Origin: Selenomonadaceae bacterium | GTDB lineage: Bacteria; Bacillota; Negativicutes; Selenomonadales; Selenomonadaceae | NCBI GenBank assembly: GCA_017453765.1 | Contig: JAFTEG010000163.1 | Coordinates: forward strand, 1 to 15,161 | Length of the DNA stretch: 15,161 bases | Direction: 5' to 3' | Shown: piece by piece, positions 1 to 7,500 of the stretch | Layout of the letters: each line of letters opens with the position of its first letter | Position numbering within the stretch: the first letter of the stretch is position 1 | Translations under genes and position numbers: made by a program | Notes under the pieces: generated by a model | The model's input: only the letters and a program-made list of their open reading frames with translations | What the model was told of the DNA's origin: nothing | The model's database searches: none

Positions 1-44
1 GTCATACCCGCCGCCTTATTCAAATTTATAAAACCGTTTATCAT
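1..44 (-). CDS. truB: tRNA pseudouridine(55) synthase TruB, first 15 codons only
   Basis: Only the amino terminus is in the window; the rest lies beyond position 1. Read on the minus strand from the ATG at 44, it gives MINGFINLNKAAGMT. This matches the conserved TruB opening (G-x-I-N-x-x-K-P-x-G-M-T-S), with Ala in place of the usual Pro. TruB isomerises U55 in the T-loop of tRNAs in the cytoplasm. The start is supported by an AAGGA Shine-Dalgarno (plus-strand 52-56) placed 7 nt upstream. The gene follows hisF by 72 bp in the same direction, with no visible terminator between them. In many Firmicutes truB sits with rbfA and other translation genes, so hisF directly upstream is unusual. The call rests on 15 residues of a well-conserved motif, so it is likely but not certain. 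Confidence 0.72.
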   Translation of the reverse strand, partial: MINGFINLNKAAGM

Positions 45-130
45 AATTTAATCCTTACTTAAATAATTTTAGTGGCTGTTTGTAAACTCAAATTTTAAAA
101 CCTTATAAATCGTAATTTAAAATCTTACTT
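21..130. repeat. Imperfect ~40-bp direct repeat at the hisF/truB junction
   Basis: Plus-strand 21-60 and 89-130 align at roughly four of five positions with a few 1-3 base gaps. Both begin CAAATTT and both end CTTACTT. The first copy covers the truB ribosome-binding site and first codons; the second covers the hisF stop codon and the 3' spacer. At the position of the truB ATG the second copy has ACG. This could be a decayed duplication of the truB start made when hisF and truB came together. The sequence is very AT-rich, so chance similarity is possible. Confidence 0.45.
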
Positions 131-878
131 CAATGCCGCGCATTTTCAAAAACTCTTTAACCTTTCGGATTGAGTACTTGCCGTAATGAAAAACCGATGC
201 CGCCAAAACCGCGTCCGCCTTGCCTACGGTCAAAACTCTAAAAAAATGTTCAAGCGTACCTGCGCCGCCCGACGCAATGACGGGGACGTTTACCGCCTCA
301 CTCACCGCGCGTGTCAGCTCAATATCGTAGCCGTCCTTCGTACCGTCCGCGTCCATACTTGTCAAAAGAATTTCGCCTGCGCCGAGTGCAACGGCTTTTT
401 TCACCCAGTCAATCGCGTCAATGCCGGTAGCTCTTCTGCCGCCGTGCGTGTAAACTTCCCAGCCGGAATTATCGTCGCGGCGTTTTGCGTCGACTGCAAG
501 CACGATACATTGACTGCCGAATTTTTTTGCGCCTTCAGAAATAATTTCAGGATTTTCAACAGCGGCAGTGTTGACTGAAACTTTATCGGCGCCTGCTTTT
601 AAAAGTGCGCGCATATTCGGCACGGTGCGAATGCCGCCGCCAACCGTGAATGGAATGAAAACCTGCGCGGCACATTTTTTTGCAATGTCAATCATTGTTG
701 CGCGACCTTCATGGGAAGCGCTGATGTCAAGAAAAACCAATTCGTCCGCGCGCTCTTCGTCGTAGCGTTTGGCAAGTTCCACCGAGTCACCGGCGTCACG
801 AAGTCCGACGAAGTTTGTCCCCTTTACCACGCGACCTTCTTTCACGTCAAGGCAAGGGATAATTCTTTTTGTCAACAT
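117..878 (-). CDS. hisF: Imidazole glycerol phosphate synthase cyclase subunit HisF
   Basis: HisF is the cyclase half of the HisF-HisH complex in histidine synthesis. It uses ammonia from HisH to turn PRFAR into imidazole glycerol phosphate and AICAR. From the ATG at 878 the protein is 253 residues, the usual family length, and begins [12 protein letters not shown]. With this start the two catalytic aspartates fall at D11 (PCLDV) and D130 (VLAVDAKR), the canonical numbering. The phosphate-binding (beta/alpha)8-barrel loops are present (TVGGGIR near 78-84, ASGGAG near the C-terminus). An upstream in-frame GTG at 887 would add three residues but sits too close to the GGGGA Shine-Dalgarno. The gene is complete. 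No hisH, hisA or hisI is in the window, so it is either an isolated his gene or the edge of a dispersed set. It may be transcribed from the PTS promoter upstream, because no good promoter was seen in the 112-bp spacer. Confidence 0.97.
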   Translation of the reverse strand: MLTKRIIPCLDVKEGRVVKGTNFVGLRDAGDSVELAKRYDEERADELVFLDISASHEGRATMIDIAKKCAAQVFIPFTVGGGIRTVPNMRALLKAGADKVSVNTAAVENPEIISEGAKKFGSQCIVLAVDAKRRDDNSGWEVYTHGGRRATGIDAIDWVKKAVALGAGEILLTSMDADGTKDGYDIELTRAVSEAVNVPVIASGGAGTLEHFFRVLTVGKADAVLAASVFHYGKYSIRKVKEFLKMRGIEVRF

Positions 879-903
879 AATTGTCACACTTCCCCGTTTA
901 ATT

Positions 904-980
904 GAATTAAGAGTTAAGAGTTAGGAGTTAGGAGTTAGGAGTTGGAAGTTAGGAGTTAGGAGTTGGGAGTTGGGAGTTAC
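904..980. repeat. Heptanucleotide tandem array upstream of hisF (11 units)
   Basis: From 911 to 980 there are ten back-to-back 7-bp units on the plus strand: GAGTTAA, GAGTTAG (three times), GAGTTGG, AAGTTAG, GAGTTAG, GAGTTGG (twice), GAGTTAC. A weaker unit, GAATTAA, precedes them at 904-910. The array fills most of the spacer between the PTS stop (991) and the hisF ribosome-binding site, so it would lie in the leader of any PTS-hisF readthrough transcript. It has no arms that could form a hairpin. It has the same 7-bp period as the arrays before topB and before the helicase module. Confidence 0.97.
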
Positions 981-990
981 CAGCTCTAAG

Positions 991-2322
991 CTACTCTTCA
1001 GGATCGTCAAAGCCCAAAAACCACGTTGCGATAAATCCTGCGACGTACGACACGCCGACGCCTAAAAGGTAAATCGGAATGTTATTAACCGTTGCGGCAA
1101 GCGGTAAGCCGGAAATTCCCAAAGTCGCCGCACCTACCATGTTTGACGCTTGCACTGCTCCGCCAAATGCCGCACCTATGCACGCGCCTATGAACGGTCT
1201 GCCCAGCGGAAATGTCACGCCGTAAATCAGCGGTTCGCCTACGCCCATCATTCCGATTGGCAACGCCGACGCGATAGTTTTTTTCAAAAATTTATTTTTC
1301 GTCTTGAAATAAACCGCCGCCGCCGCGCCGACTTGTCCCGCACCTGCCATTGCCAATATCGGAAGTAAAATAGTAAAGCCATAAGTTGAAATTAAATCCA
1401 CGTGTATCGGCGTGAAGGCTTGGTGGACGCCGAACATTACGAGCGGTAACCATACGCCTGCCAAAATCGCGCCTACCACGCCGCCGCCGGAACTTATCGC
1501 GCTTGTTGCCGCAGTACCTATCGCGTCAGAAATTGCGCCGCCTACCGGTTGCAAAATGAAAATTGCCGCCGCGCCCGCCGTCAGCACGGTTATGAAAGGC
1601 GTTAAAAATAAATCGAACATTTCAGGCACGACTTTGTGCAAAATTTTTTCAAGCCACGCGCCCAATGCCGCGACAAGTACCACTGAAATTACGCCGCCGC
1701 GTCCCGGTAAAAGATTATCGCCGAAAATATTTATATCGGCAAGCGCGGGGTGAGTTATTATCGCCGCCAATACGCCGCCGATTATCGGAGTGCCGCCGAA
1801 AATTTTTCCCGCGTTGTAGCCTACAAATAAATTCATTCCCCAAAATACCGCGTTGCCGAAGACTGAAAGCAACTTAATAATCTGCGCGTTTGCAAGTTCC
1901 GGCGAAATTTTCAGCGCCACGCCGACAAGTCCCGTTATCAAGCCGCACGCTATAAAGCCTGGTATCAGCGGGATAAATATGCTTGAAATTTTTTTCAGAA
2001 AAAGTTTGAACGGCGTAGCATTTTTCGCGCGTATTTCTTCGTGCAACGCCTTGCCGTCACCTATTCGCGGCTTATTAGACTTTTTTAAAATTTCGTTTAA
2101 CGCCGTCGCCACGTTGGTGGACTTGCCGGGACCTACGATAATTTGAAATTCGTTTTCCTCTTCATTGATGCCGGGAACGCCTTCAAGCTTTTTCACTTCG
2201 TCCGCAGAAATTTTTTTCGCAAGTTGAAGACGCACGCGCGTCATACAATTTGTCACGGATAAAATATTTTCAGCTCCGCCTGCAATTTTAAAAATTTGTT
2301 CGGCGAGTTGCTCATTAGTCAA
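991..2322 (-). CDS. PTS sugar transporter EIIBC, N-acetylmuramate/sucrose type (MurP-like)
   Basis: Inner-membrane permease that imports a sugar and phosphorylates it. It is 443 residues from a TTG start at 2322. Residues 1-85 are the cytoplasmic EIIB domain with the phospho-accepting Cys26 in VTNCMTRVRL. Residues about 105-440 are the EIIC domain, with many hydrophobic segments, the FGVHQAFTPIH motif (H300) and GVGEPLIYG (E363) of the glucose-fructose-lactose superfamily. There is no EIIA domain, so phosphate must come from a separate EIIA-Glc-like protein, as in the MurNAc and some sucrose/trehalose permeases. The overall look is closest to MurP, but no murQ etherase or kinase is nearby to fix the substrate, so no symbol is given. 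The TTG at 2322 is preferred over an in-frame TTG at 2340: it has GGAAGTGAT (plus-strand 2329-2337) at good spacing and leaves a normal leader after the promoter described here. hisF follows after 112 bp. Confidence 0.88.
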   Translation of the reverse strand: MTNEQLAEQIFKIAGGAENILSVTNCMTRVRLQLAKKISADEVKKLEGVPGINEEENEFQIIVGPGKSTNVATALNEILKKSNKPRIGDGKALHEEIRAKNATPFKLFLKKISSIFIPLIPGFIACGLITGLVGVALKISPELANAQIIKLLSVFGNAVFWGMNLFVGYNAGKIFGGTPIIGGVLAAIITHPALADINIFGDNLLPGRGGVISVVLVAALGAWLEKILHKVVPEMFDLFLTPFITVLTAGAAAIFILQPVGGAISDAIGTAATSAISSGGGVVGAILAGVWLPLVMFGVHQAFTPIHVDLISTYGFTILLPILAMAGAGQVGAAAAVYFKTKNKFLKKTIASALPIGMMGVGEPLIYGVTFPLGRPFIGACIGAAFGGAVQASNMVGAATLGISGLPLAATVNNIPIYLLGVGVSYVAGFIATWFLGFDDPEE

Positions 2323-2330
2323 AATAAAAT

Positions 2331-2356
2331 CACTTCCCAAAAATTTTTAGGAAGTG
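2331..2356. promoter_or_regulatory. 26-bp palindromic operator over the PTS transcription start
   Basis: The two halves are CACTTCCCAAAAA (2331-2343) and TTTTTAGGAAGTG (2344-2356). They are inverted copies with one mismatched pair. The palindrome overlaps the promoter -10 hexamer, the predicted start near 2346 and the PTS ribosome-binding site. Since transcription should start near its centre, a full RNA hairpin would not form, so it is better read as a DNA operator for a dimeric repressor. The cognate regulator is not in the window. RpiR/MurR, GntR or LacI types are possibilities for such transporters. Confidence 0.72.
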
Positions 2357-2381
2357 TAGCAATTTATATTTTGAAAGTCAA
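2353..2381 (-). promoter_or_regulatory. Sigma-70/sigma-A promoter of the PTS gene
   Basis: On the minus strand, TTGACT (-35, plus 2376-2381) and TACACT (-10, plus 2353-2358) are separated by exactly 17 bp of AT-rich spacer. The predicted start, about 7 bp further on near 2346, gives a leader of about 24 nt before the TTG start at 2322. This is the best promoter in the window. It gives the PTS gene, and perhaps hisF, independent expression from topB. Confidence 0.75.
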
Positions 2382-2399
2382 GAAACTCAATTTTCCGAA

Positions 2400-2438
2400 C
2401 AACTTAACACGGCAACTTCACGTGACAATTTAACGTGG
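2400..2438. repeat. Three tandem 13-bp repeats upstream of the PTS promoter
   Basis: The plus-strand units are CAACTTAACACGG (2400-2412), CAACTTCACGTGA (2413-2425) and CAATTTAACGTGG (2426-2438); a fourth partial start, CAACTC, follows at 2439. They fill the space between the topB stop codon (2443) and a point about 19 bp upstream of the PTS -35. They could be binding sites for an activator or simply another short tandem expansion. The 13-bp period does not match one helical turn. Confidence 0.7.
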
Positions 2439-2442
2439 CAAC

Positions 2443-4464
2443 TCATCTCTGCCGAAACATTTTTTCTTCAAGCGCGGGTTTACCTTTCAAGTCATTGCAA
2501 GTCATATTGCAGGCGGGATATCGACTGCAACCCCAAAATACGCCGTTCCTGCCGTTGCGCTGAACCATAACGCCTTTTTGACAGCGCGGGCATTTGTAGA
2601 GACCTGTAGGCGCTTTAAATTTGGCGTTGAGGGCGTCCGCGCAAAGTTCGCCGGTAAATTTTGCTTGACCGCTTAAAAATTCATCAAGCGTCCCTTTGCC
2701 GTCTGACATAAGGTAAAGTTTATCTTCCCAAATAGCCGTAGCGTCGGGATAAGTCAGCGCGTCCGGCAAGGCGTCAATCAGCAGAAAGGCTTTTTCAGTC
2801 GGCGTTAAAGTTTTTTTCTTGTCACGCGCAGTGACCAAAAAATTTCGCTTAATCAAGTCGTCAATGATAGCCGCGCGTGTCGCCTCCGTGCCGATGCCGT
2901 AAACATCTTTAAGTTTTACTTTTAAATCGGGGTCTTTCACGAACTTATGAATTTCTTTCATGCCTTGTACCAAAGTTGACGGCGTAAACCGCGCAGGTTT
3001 TTGAGTGGTGCTGATTTTAACTTCTGCGTTTTCATAAGTCACCTTGTCGCCCTGTTTCATCTTCGGCAACGTTTCAGCGACCTCATCTTCTTTGACAACT
3101 TTCGGCATTGTGTAAAAATCGCGCCAACCGTTTTGCGTAACCATTTTTGAAGTGACGGAAAAAATTTCATCCTTGTACGTGACAGTCACGGTAGTTTCGT
3201 CGTAAAGGTGCAGTTTGTGAAATTGCACGGCGTAATTTTTTGCAATGAGATTGTAGACGTTCAATTCAATCTGCGTGACTTCGCCGAGCGGCTTGACTGT
3301 AGGGATAATTGCATGGTGCGCGGAAATTTTTTTATCATTCCACGCGCGGCTTTTAATTTTCGCGTCGGCGTTGTCAACGAGTCTTTTTAAAATTTCGTCG
3401 TCGGTATTTTGCAGGTGCGCCAAAATTTTTGTAGCGGCGTGAAATTGATTCAGCGGCAAGTATTGACAGTCGGAGCGCGGGTACGTGGTAAATTTTTTTT
3501 CATACAAACTCTGCGCGGCGTCCAAAACTTGTTGCGGCGTGTAGCCGAATATTTTACCGGCGGCAATTTGTAAGGCTGAAAGTGAAAAAGGTAGCGGCGG
3601 CGATTCTTTACGCTTGGCAGATTCAAGCTTGGTAATTTCGGCGTCGTGCGGCATTTCGGAAAATTTTTTGAGAAAGTACGCTACGGCTTTTTTATTTACC
3701 AATCGCCCTTCCGAATCAATCGCCGTAGGATTTATGGACTTTATAAACTCTTCATTCGGACGCCATATCGCGGTAAACATTCCGTTAGCGTGTTGAAACT
3801 GCGCGTGAATTTTATAAAAATCTACCGGCTTGAAATTTTGAATTTCGCGTTCACGGCGAACAACCAGCGCTAAAGTCGGCGTCTTTACCCTGCCAATAGG
3901 CAACACCAATTTTTTATGTCCGGCATTTTGCGCGGCAAGAGTGTAGGCGCGTGAAAGATTCATACCGATAAGCCAATCTGCGCGGGAGCGTGCAAGGGCG
4001 GACTGTTTCAAGTTAAAAAAATTTTTATTGTCGTCAAGGTGCGACAGCGCGTAAATAATGCTGTCACGGTCAAGTGCGTTAAGCAAAATTCGCTTGACGG
4101 GTTTTTTATTGCCGATAAAATCCAAAACTTCGTCAACAAGTAATTGCCCTTCTCTGTCGGGGTCGCCGGCATGAACAATTACATCAGCCTTTGACACCAA
4201 ATTTTTTACAATGTTAAACTGCGCGGCGGCTTTGGGGTCGACTTCCATTTTCCATACGGCGGGAATTATCGGCAGGTCTTCAAGCCGCCAAATTTTATAT
4301 TTCGCGTCGTAAGCGTCCGGTTCAACTTGACGCAGGACGTGACCGAAAAGCCACGTTACAACGCCGTCGTCCGTCTTTATGTAGCCGTCACCTTTTTTGG
4401 GATTTTTAAGGCACGCGGCAATTTCTCTCGCCATACTCGGCTTTTCGGCAATGAACAAGCGCAA
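2443..4464 (-). CDS. topB: DNA topoisomerase III (type IA)
   Basis: Type IA topoisomerase that passes single strands to decatenate DNA and resolve recombination intermediates, often with a RecQ-type helicase. From the TTG at 4464 it is 673 residues and starts MRLFIAEKPSMAREIA, the standard TopB opening. The TOPRIM domain shows E7/K8 and the metal-binding DPDRE at 101-105. The catalytic tyrosine is Y328 in TTYPRSD, the same number as in E. coli TopB. The C-terminus (about 623-660) carries one Cys4 zinc finger (CPRC ... CSRYPAC), so the protein is full length. A longer frame from GTG at 4473 is rejected because that GTG lies inside the Shine-Dalgarno GAGGTGAT (plus 4469-4476), which is well placed for the TTG. 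Chromosomal and mobile-element TopB proteins look alike; its place next to a defence-like module is noted, but a functional link is only an inference. Confidence 0.96.
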   Translation of the reverse strand: MRLFIAEKPSMAREIAACLKNPKKGDGYIKTDDGVVTWLFGHVLRQVEPDAYDAKYKIWRLEDLPIIPAVWKMEVDPKAAAQFNIVKNLVSKADVIVHAGDPDREGQLLVDEVLDFIGNKKPVKRILLNALDRDSIIYALSHLDDNKNFFNLKQSALARSRADWLIGMNLSRAYTLAAQNAGHKKLVLPIGRVKTPTLALVVRREREIQNFKPVDFYKIHAQFQHANGMFTAIWRPNEEFIKSINPTAIDSEGRLVNKKAVAYFLKKFSEMPHDAEITKLESAKRKESPPLPFSLSALQIAAGKIFGYTPQQVLDAAQSLYEKKFTTYPRSDCQYLPLNQFHAATKILAHLQNTDDEILKRLVDNADAKIKSRAWNDKKISAHHAIIPTVKPLGEVTQIELNVYNLIAKNYAVQFHKLHLYDETTVTVTYKDEIFSVTSKMVTQNGWRDFYTMPKVVKEDEVAETLPKMKQGDKVTYENAEVKISTTQKPARFTPSTLVQGMKEIHKFVKDPDLKVKLKDVYGIGTEATRAAIIDDLIKRNFLVTARDKKKTLTPTEKAFLLIDALPDALTYPDATAIWEDKLYLMSDGKGTLDEFLSGQAKFTGELCADALNAKFKAPTGLYKCPRCQKGVMVQRNGRNGVFWGCSRYPACNMTCNDLKGKPALEEKMFRQR

Positions 4465-4467
4465 ATT

Positions 4468-4512
4468 TATCACCTCGATTAGTGAAGAGTGAAGAGGGAC
4501 TAGGGACTAGGG
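4468..4512. repeat. 45-bp direct repeat, copy 1 (topB leader)
   Basis: These 45 bp are identical to 14508-14552. The repeat includes the Shine-Dalgarno GAGGTGAT of topB (minus strand, plus 4469-4476), which fixes the TTG start at 4464. The identity stops abruptly four bases before the start codon on one side and within the heptad array on the other. With copy 2 it brackets the four-gene helicase module exactly; corresponding bases are 10,040 bp apart. Confidence 0.97.
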
Positions 4513-4541
4513 AGTAGTTGGTAGTGAATAGTCAGTAGTTA
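4479..4541. repeat. Degenerate heptad array upstream of topB (9 units)
   Basis: The plus-strand 7-bp steps are TTAGTGA, AGAGTGA, AGAGGGA, CTAGGGA, CTAGGGA, GTAGTTG, GTAGTGA, ATAGTCA, GTAGTTA. The array fills most of the 96 bp between the helicase stop (4561) and the topB start. The first five units lie inside or across the 45-bp direct repeat; the rest are specific to this site. No convincing promoter or terminator hairpin was seen here, so topB may be read through from the module. Confidence 0.88.
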
Positions 4542-4560
4542 GTATCCTAACTCATAAGCT

Positions 4561-7500
4561 TTAAAAGAATTGCTTTATTTTATCTAAAACATACGGTTTT
4601 GCATACTTAAAAAATGAATCGCAAATAAAAATTTTTCCGTCGCCAAAAGGTTCTGCCTGCATTGAAGGATACACAATCACTTCATAATTTATGCCGCACT
4701 TGCTGATATAAAATTTTTTATTTTCGACAGACAACTTGTAGCCGTCTTCGTTTAAAATATTTTTTACCGAATCAACATATTTACGTTGCGTATCAAAAGA
4801 AATTTCGCCGGCAATTTCCCCGCTTATCCCCCAATCAAGCAGATTTAAAGCATAAAAGCGATCCAACTTTCCATGCGCGTGTTGGTTACGGTAATGTTTT
4901 AAGCATTTGTCGCATGCAGACGCGCAATCGCAAGAGGATAAAAGCTCTTTCATATTTTTAAACAGATTTTTAATTTCCGATTCAATTTTTACCGAATAAC
5001 CAGCGCCTCCGGACAAAGTATCATAAACGTAAATGTCGACAAGAGTTTTTTGTTGAACAGCACTTCTGCGAATGCGATATCCCGTGACAAGTTCTCCGAA
5101 GTCTATGTCCAATTCTTTGCTGAGTGAAAGCCGAAATACCTCTGCCAAAGATTGAGCGGCACGATGCAACCAAAGATTTTCATTGCTGTTACGCGTATCA
5201 ATTTTGTTATCGTCAAGTGCAAATTCCAAAACAAGCATATCCGTGACAAAATCGTAGCCTAAATTTACGTTTATTATATCGTTATGTTTGCAGGTAGCTC
5301 TTGCGAAAGGTGACTTATAAGGACGTCCGACATATTTTAATGGGTCATCTTTAGTGGCGGGCATTGCGGCGCCACAATCTTTACAAACGGCAAAGCCTGT
5401 ATCGTTGGGACCTTTGTTCATCATGATAATGCGCTGATTTTTCCGTGACGCCATACGAACATTTTTACAAAAGTCTATGCAAGACATTTCGTCATCATTG
5501 GGCAAAGTGGAATATTCCGGCGCTTGCGCAAAAGAATATTCTTCCGTTAATTGAGCTTCGGCAATTTCGACTGAATCTTTCGGCGCAAAGCCCCAAGGTC
5601 TCAACAATTTATTTTCGGCAGGAATTAATTTTTCATTGCCGCAGAAAGGACATTCGGTGTAATTTTCTTCCTTTAAACCAAACCAGCCACATTTTTCACA
5701 CGTCATCAAAGTTTTAATGTAGTTGGGGTCCTCCATAAACGTTCGCGCAGGTCTTACAGCTTGCCCTCTACGCTTTTCACTGCCGTAGTAATATATGCCG
5801 CCTATCTGATAGGTTTTTTTGTCGACAACTATTGACCGACCCGGCGCATATTCACTTATGGCGATATCCAAGCCGCGTTCAACTTGATATTGAATTTTGC
5901 CGTTATTGTCGACAATGTATGTGCTGACTACATTTTTTGGAAAAGAGTATGTGGGAATAATGCCCTCTTCATAAAGCGCGTCCAACAAACTCTTTGCGTC
6001 TGCCGTAATTTCGCCGTCATCATTTATGCCGAACATTTCAGGGTGCATTTTCTTTTTTTCATTTAGCGAGTTTAATTCTTTGAAAAGTTCCGCGCAGAGA
6101 CTTTGCATATCGCCGTTTTTGAAAGTTACGGGAACCAACACGGTATCGGCGGGAAATTGAAAAGTGCCGACAAATTTTTTGAAGTCATCGAAGAGGTTAT
6201 TTAAAAATTCTGCCGCAGAAATGCCGTCAAGACTCAACTCTTTCTGCGCTAAATCCTTCTGCACTAAATTTTTCTGCGCTAAAAATTCTTGAAACAAGAT
6301 CATATTTAAATGGCGGCTGAATAATTTTTCGCTTTCAACATCGATAAAAGGCTTGCGGGGATCTCCGCGAAACATCGGCACGGGATTATTAAAGTAAAGC
6401 ATATCGTGCGGACCGTCTTTACAAAAAGTTACTATCGTTGAAAGACTTGCGCCGCGTCTTCCTGCACGTCCTGCGCGTTGCTGATAATTTTCGCGCATCG
6501 GCGGGATATTTCGCAAGCCGACAGCTACCAATGACCCTATGTCTATGCCAACTTCCATTGTCGTGGTACTGCTTAAAATGTCAACCGGCAATTCGCCTTT
6601 GTTCAAAAAATCTTGAAAGCGCAATTCGTACGTTTCGGTTTTAGACCAAAAAGCGTCACGTTGATCCTTATGAGAAAGTTGCGCGGTATGTTCTTCGGTA
6701 TCTATCACTCGAATTTTGCCGCCGTTCAAAGCAATTTCTATAGGCGTACGCCAAAATTCCAACGCTTTAAAATCATCTTCATTCAAAACGTGAGTAGAGT
6801 TACTGCCGCAATTAGGACATCTGCCTTTCAAAAGGTACGGCGTCAACTCTTTGCACTTTTCGCAACGGTGCCATTGGTGACTTTCATCAGGACTTTTATC
6901 AAAACTTTCATCAGGACTTTCATCAAAACTTTCATCAGGACTTTCATTAAAAGGCGACTTCAAACTTTTATCAAAACGCGCCTTCAAAGAGCTGACGTCA
7001 ACATAAAAATTTTTACTGTCCGTATTCTTACGCAAAAATCTATCCTGCAGAATCTGCTTGAAAATTTTCATCTGCTTAGAATCTTTTTTCCAATTCAAAA
7101 TCTCGCAAATGACTTTTGAAAATTCCCACGTGTCGCTTAAGCCGTAACCGCCGAAATTTTGACGTACGTTTTTTCTCACGGCATCTGAAAAATTATATCC
7201 CAGCGCCGTGTGTTTATCGCAAACTGACATTATCCACGCATTGAAAATTTCTAAAAAATCTTCTTGCGAAATTTCTATGCCGGCATCTTCCAACTTATCA
7301 ATGACAAATTCCATCTCATCTTGATTCGGCTCCAGCCAACTTACCGCAGAATCATACAAGGTATTGTAGCCGCCACAGAAAAGACGTAACAAAACTTCCT
7401 TCATCTGATTTTGCGCATTTTCCAAGTTAAGAGTAGGTTTATACTTTCGCCGTTTCTTTTTGGCATTTTGAAAATTTTCGGACGCCTTCTTACAATCTGC

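Noticed and set aside
186..578. Plus-strand open frames inside the minus-strand genes, e.g. 130 codons within hisF and 168 codons within the helicase (6613-7119)
   Set aside because: They are antisense shadows of clearly coding frames, and their proteins have no recognisable family.
904..980. Repeat arrays as a CRISPR array or telomere-like DNA (TTAGGG-type units)
   Set aside because: The units are 7 bp and directly adjacent with no spacers, and the arrays are internal and short; there are no cas genes.
2331..2356. Palindrome before the PTS gene as an intrinsic terminator of topB or an RNA hairpin hiding the ribosome-binding site
   Set aside because: Its centre coincides with the predicted PTS transcription start, so the PTS transcript would hold only one arm; the innermost 10 bp of the stem are only A/T, leaving no proper loop, and the position after a strong promoter fits an operator better.
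4465..4473. GTG at 4473 as topB start, and likewise GTG at 14513 for the zinc-finger protein
   Set aside because: Both GTGs are part of the GAGGTGAT Shine-Dalgarno; the downstream TTG (4464) and ATG (14501) have proper spacing, and TopB family alignment begins at the TTG.
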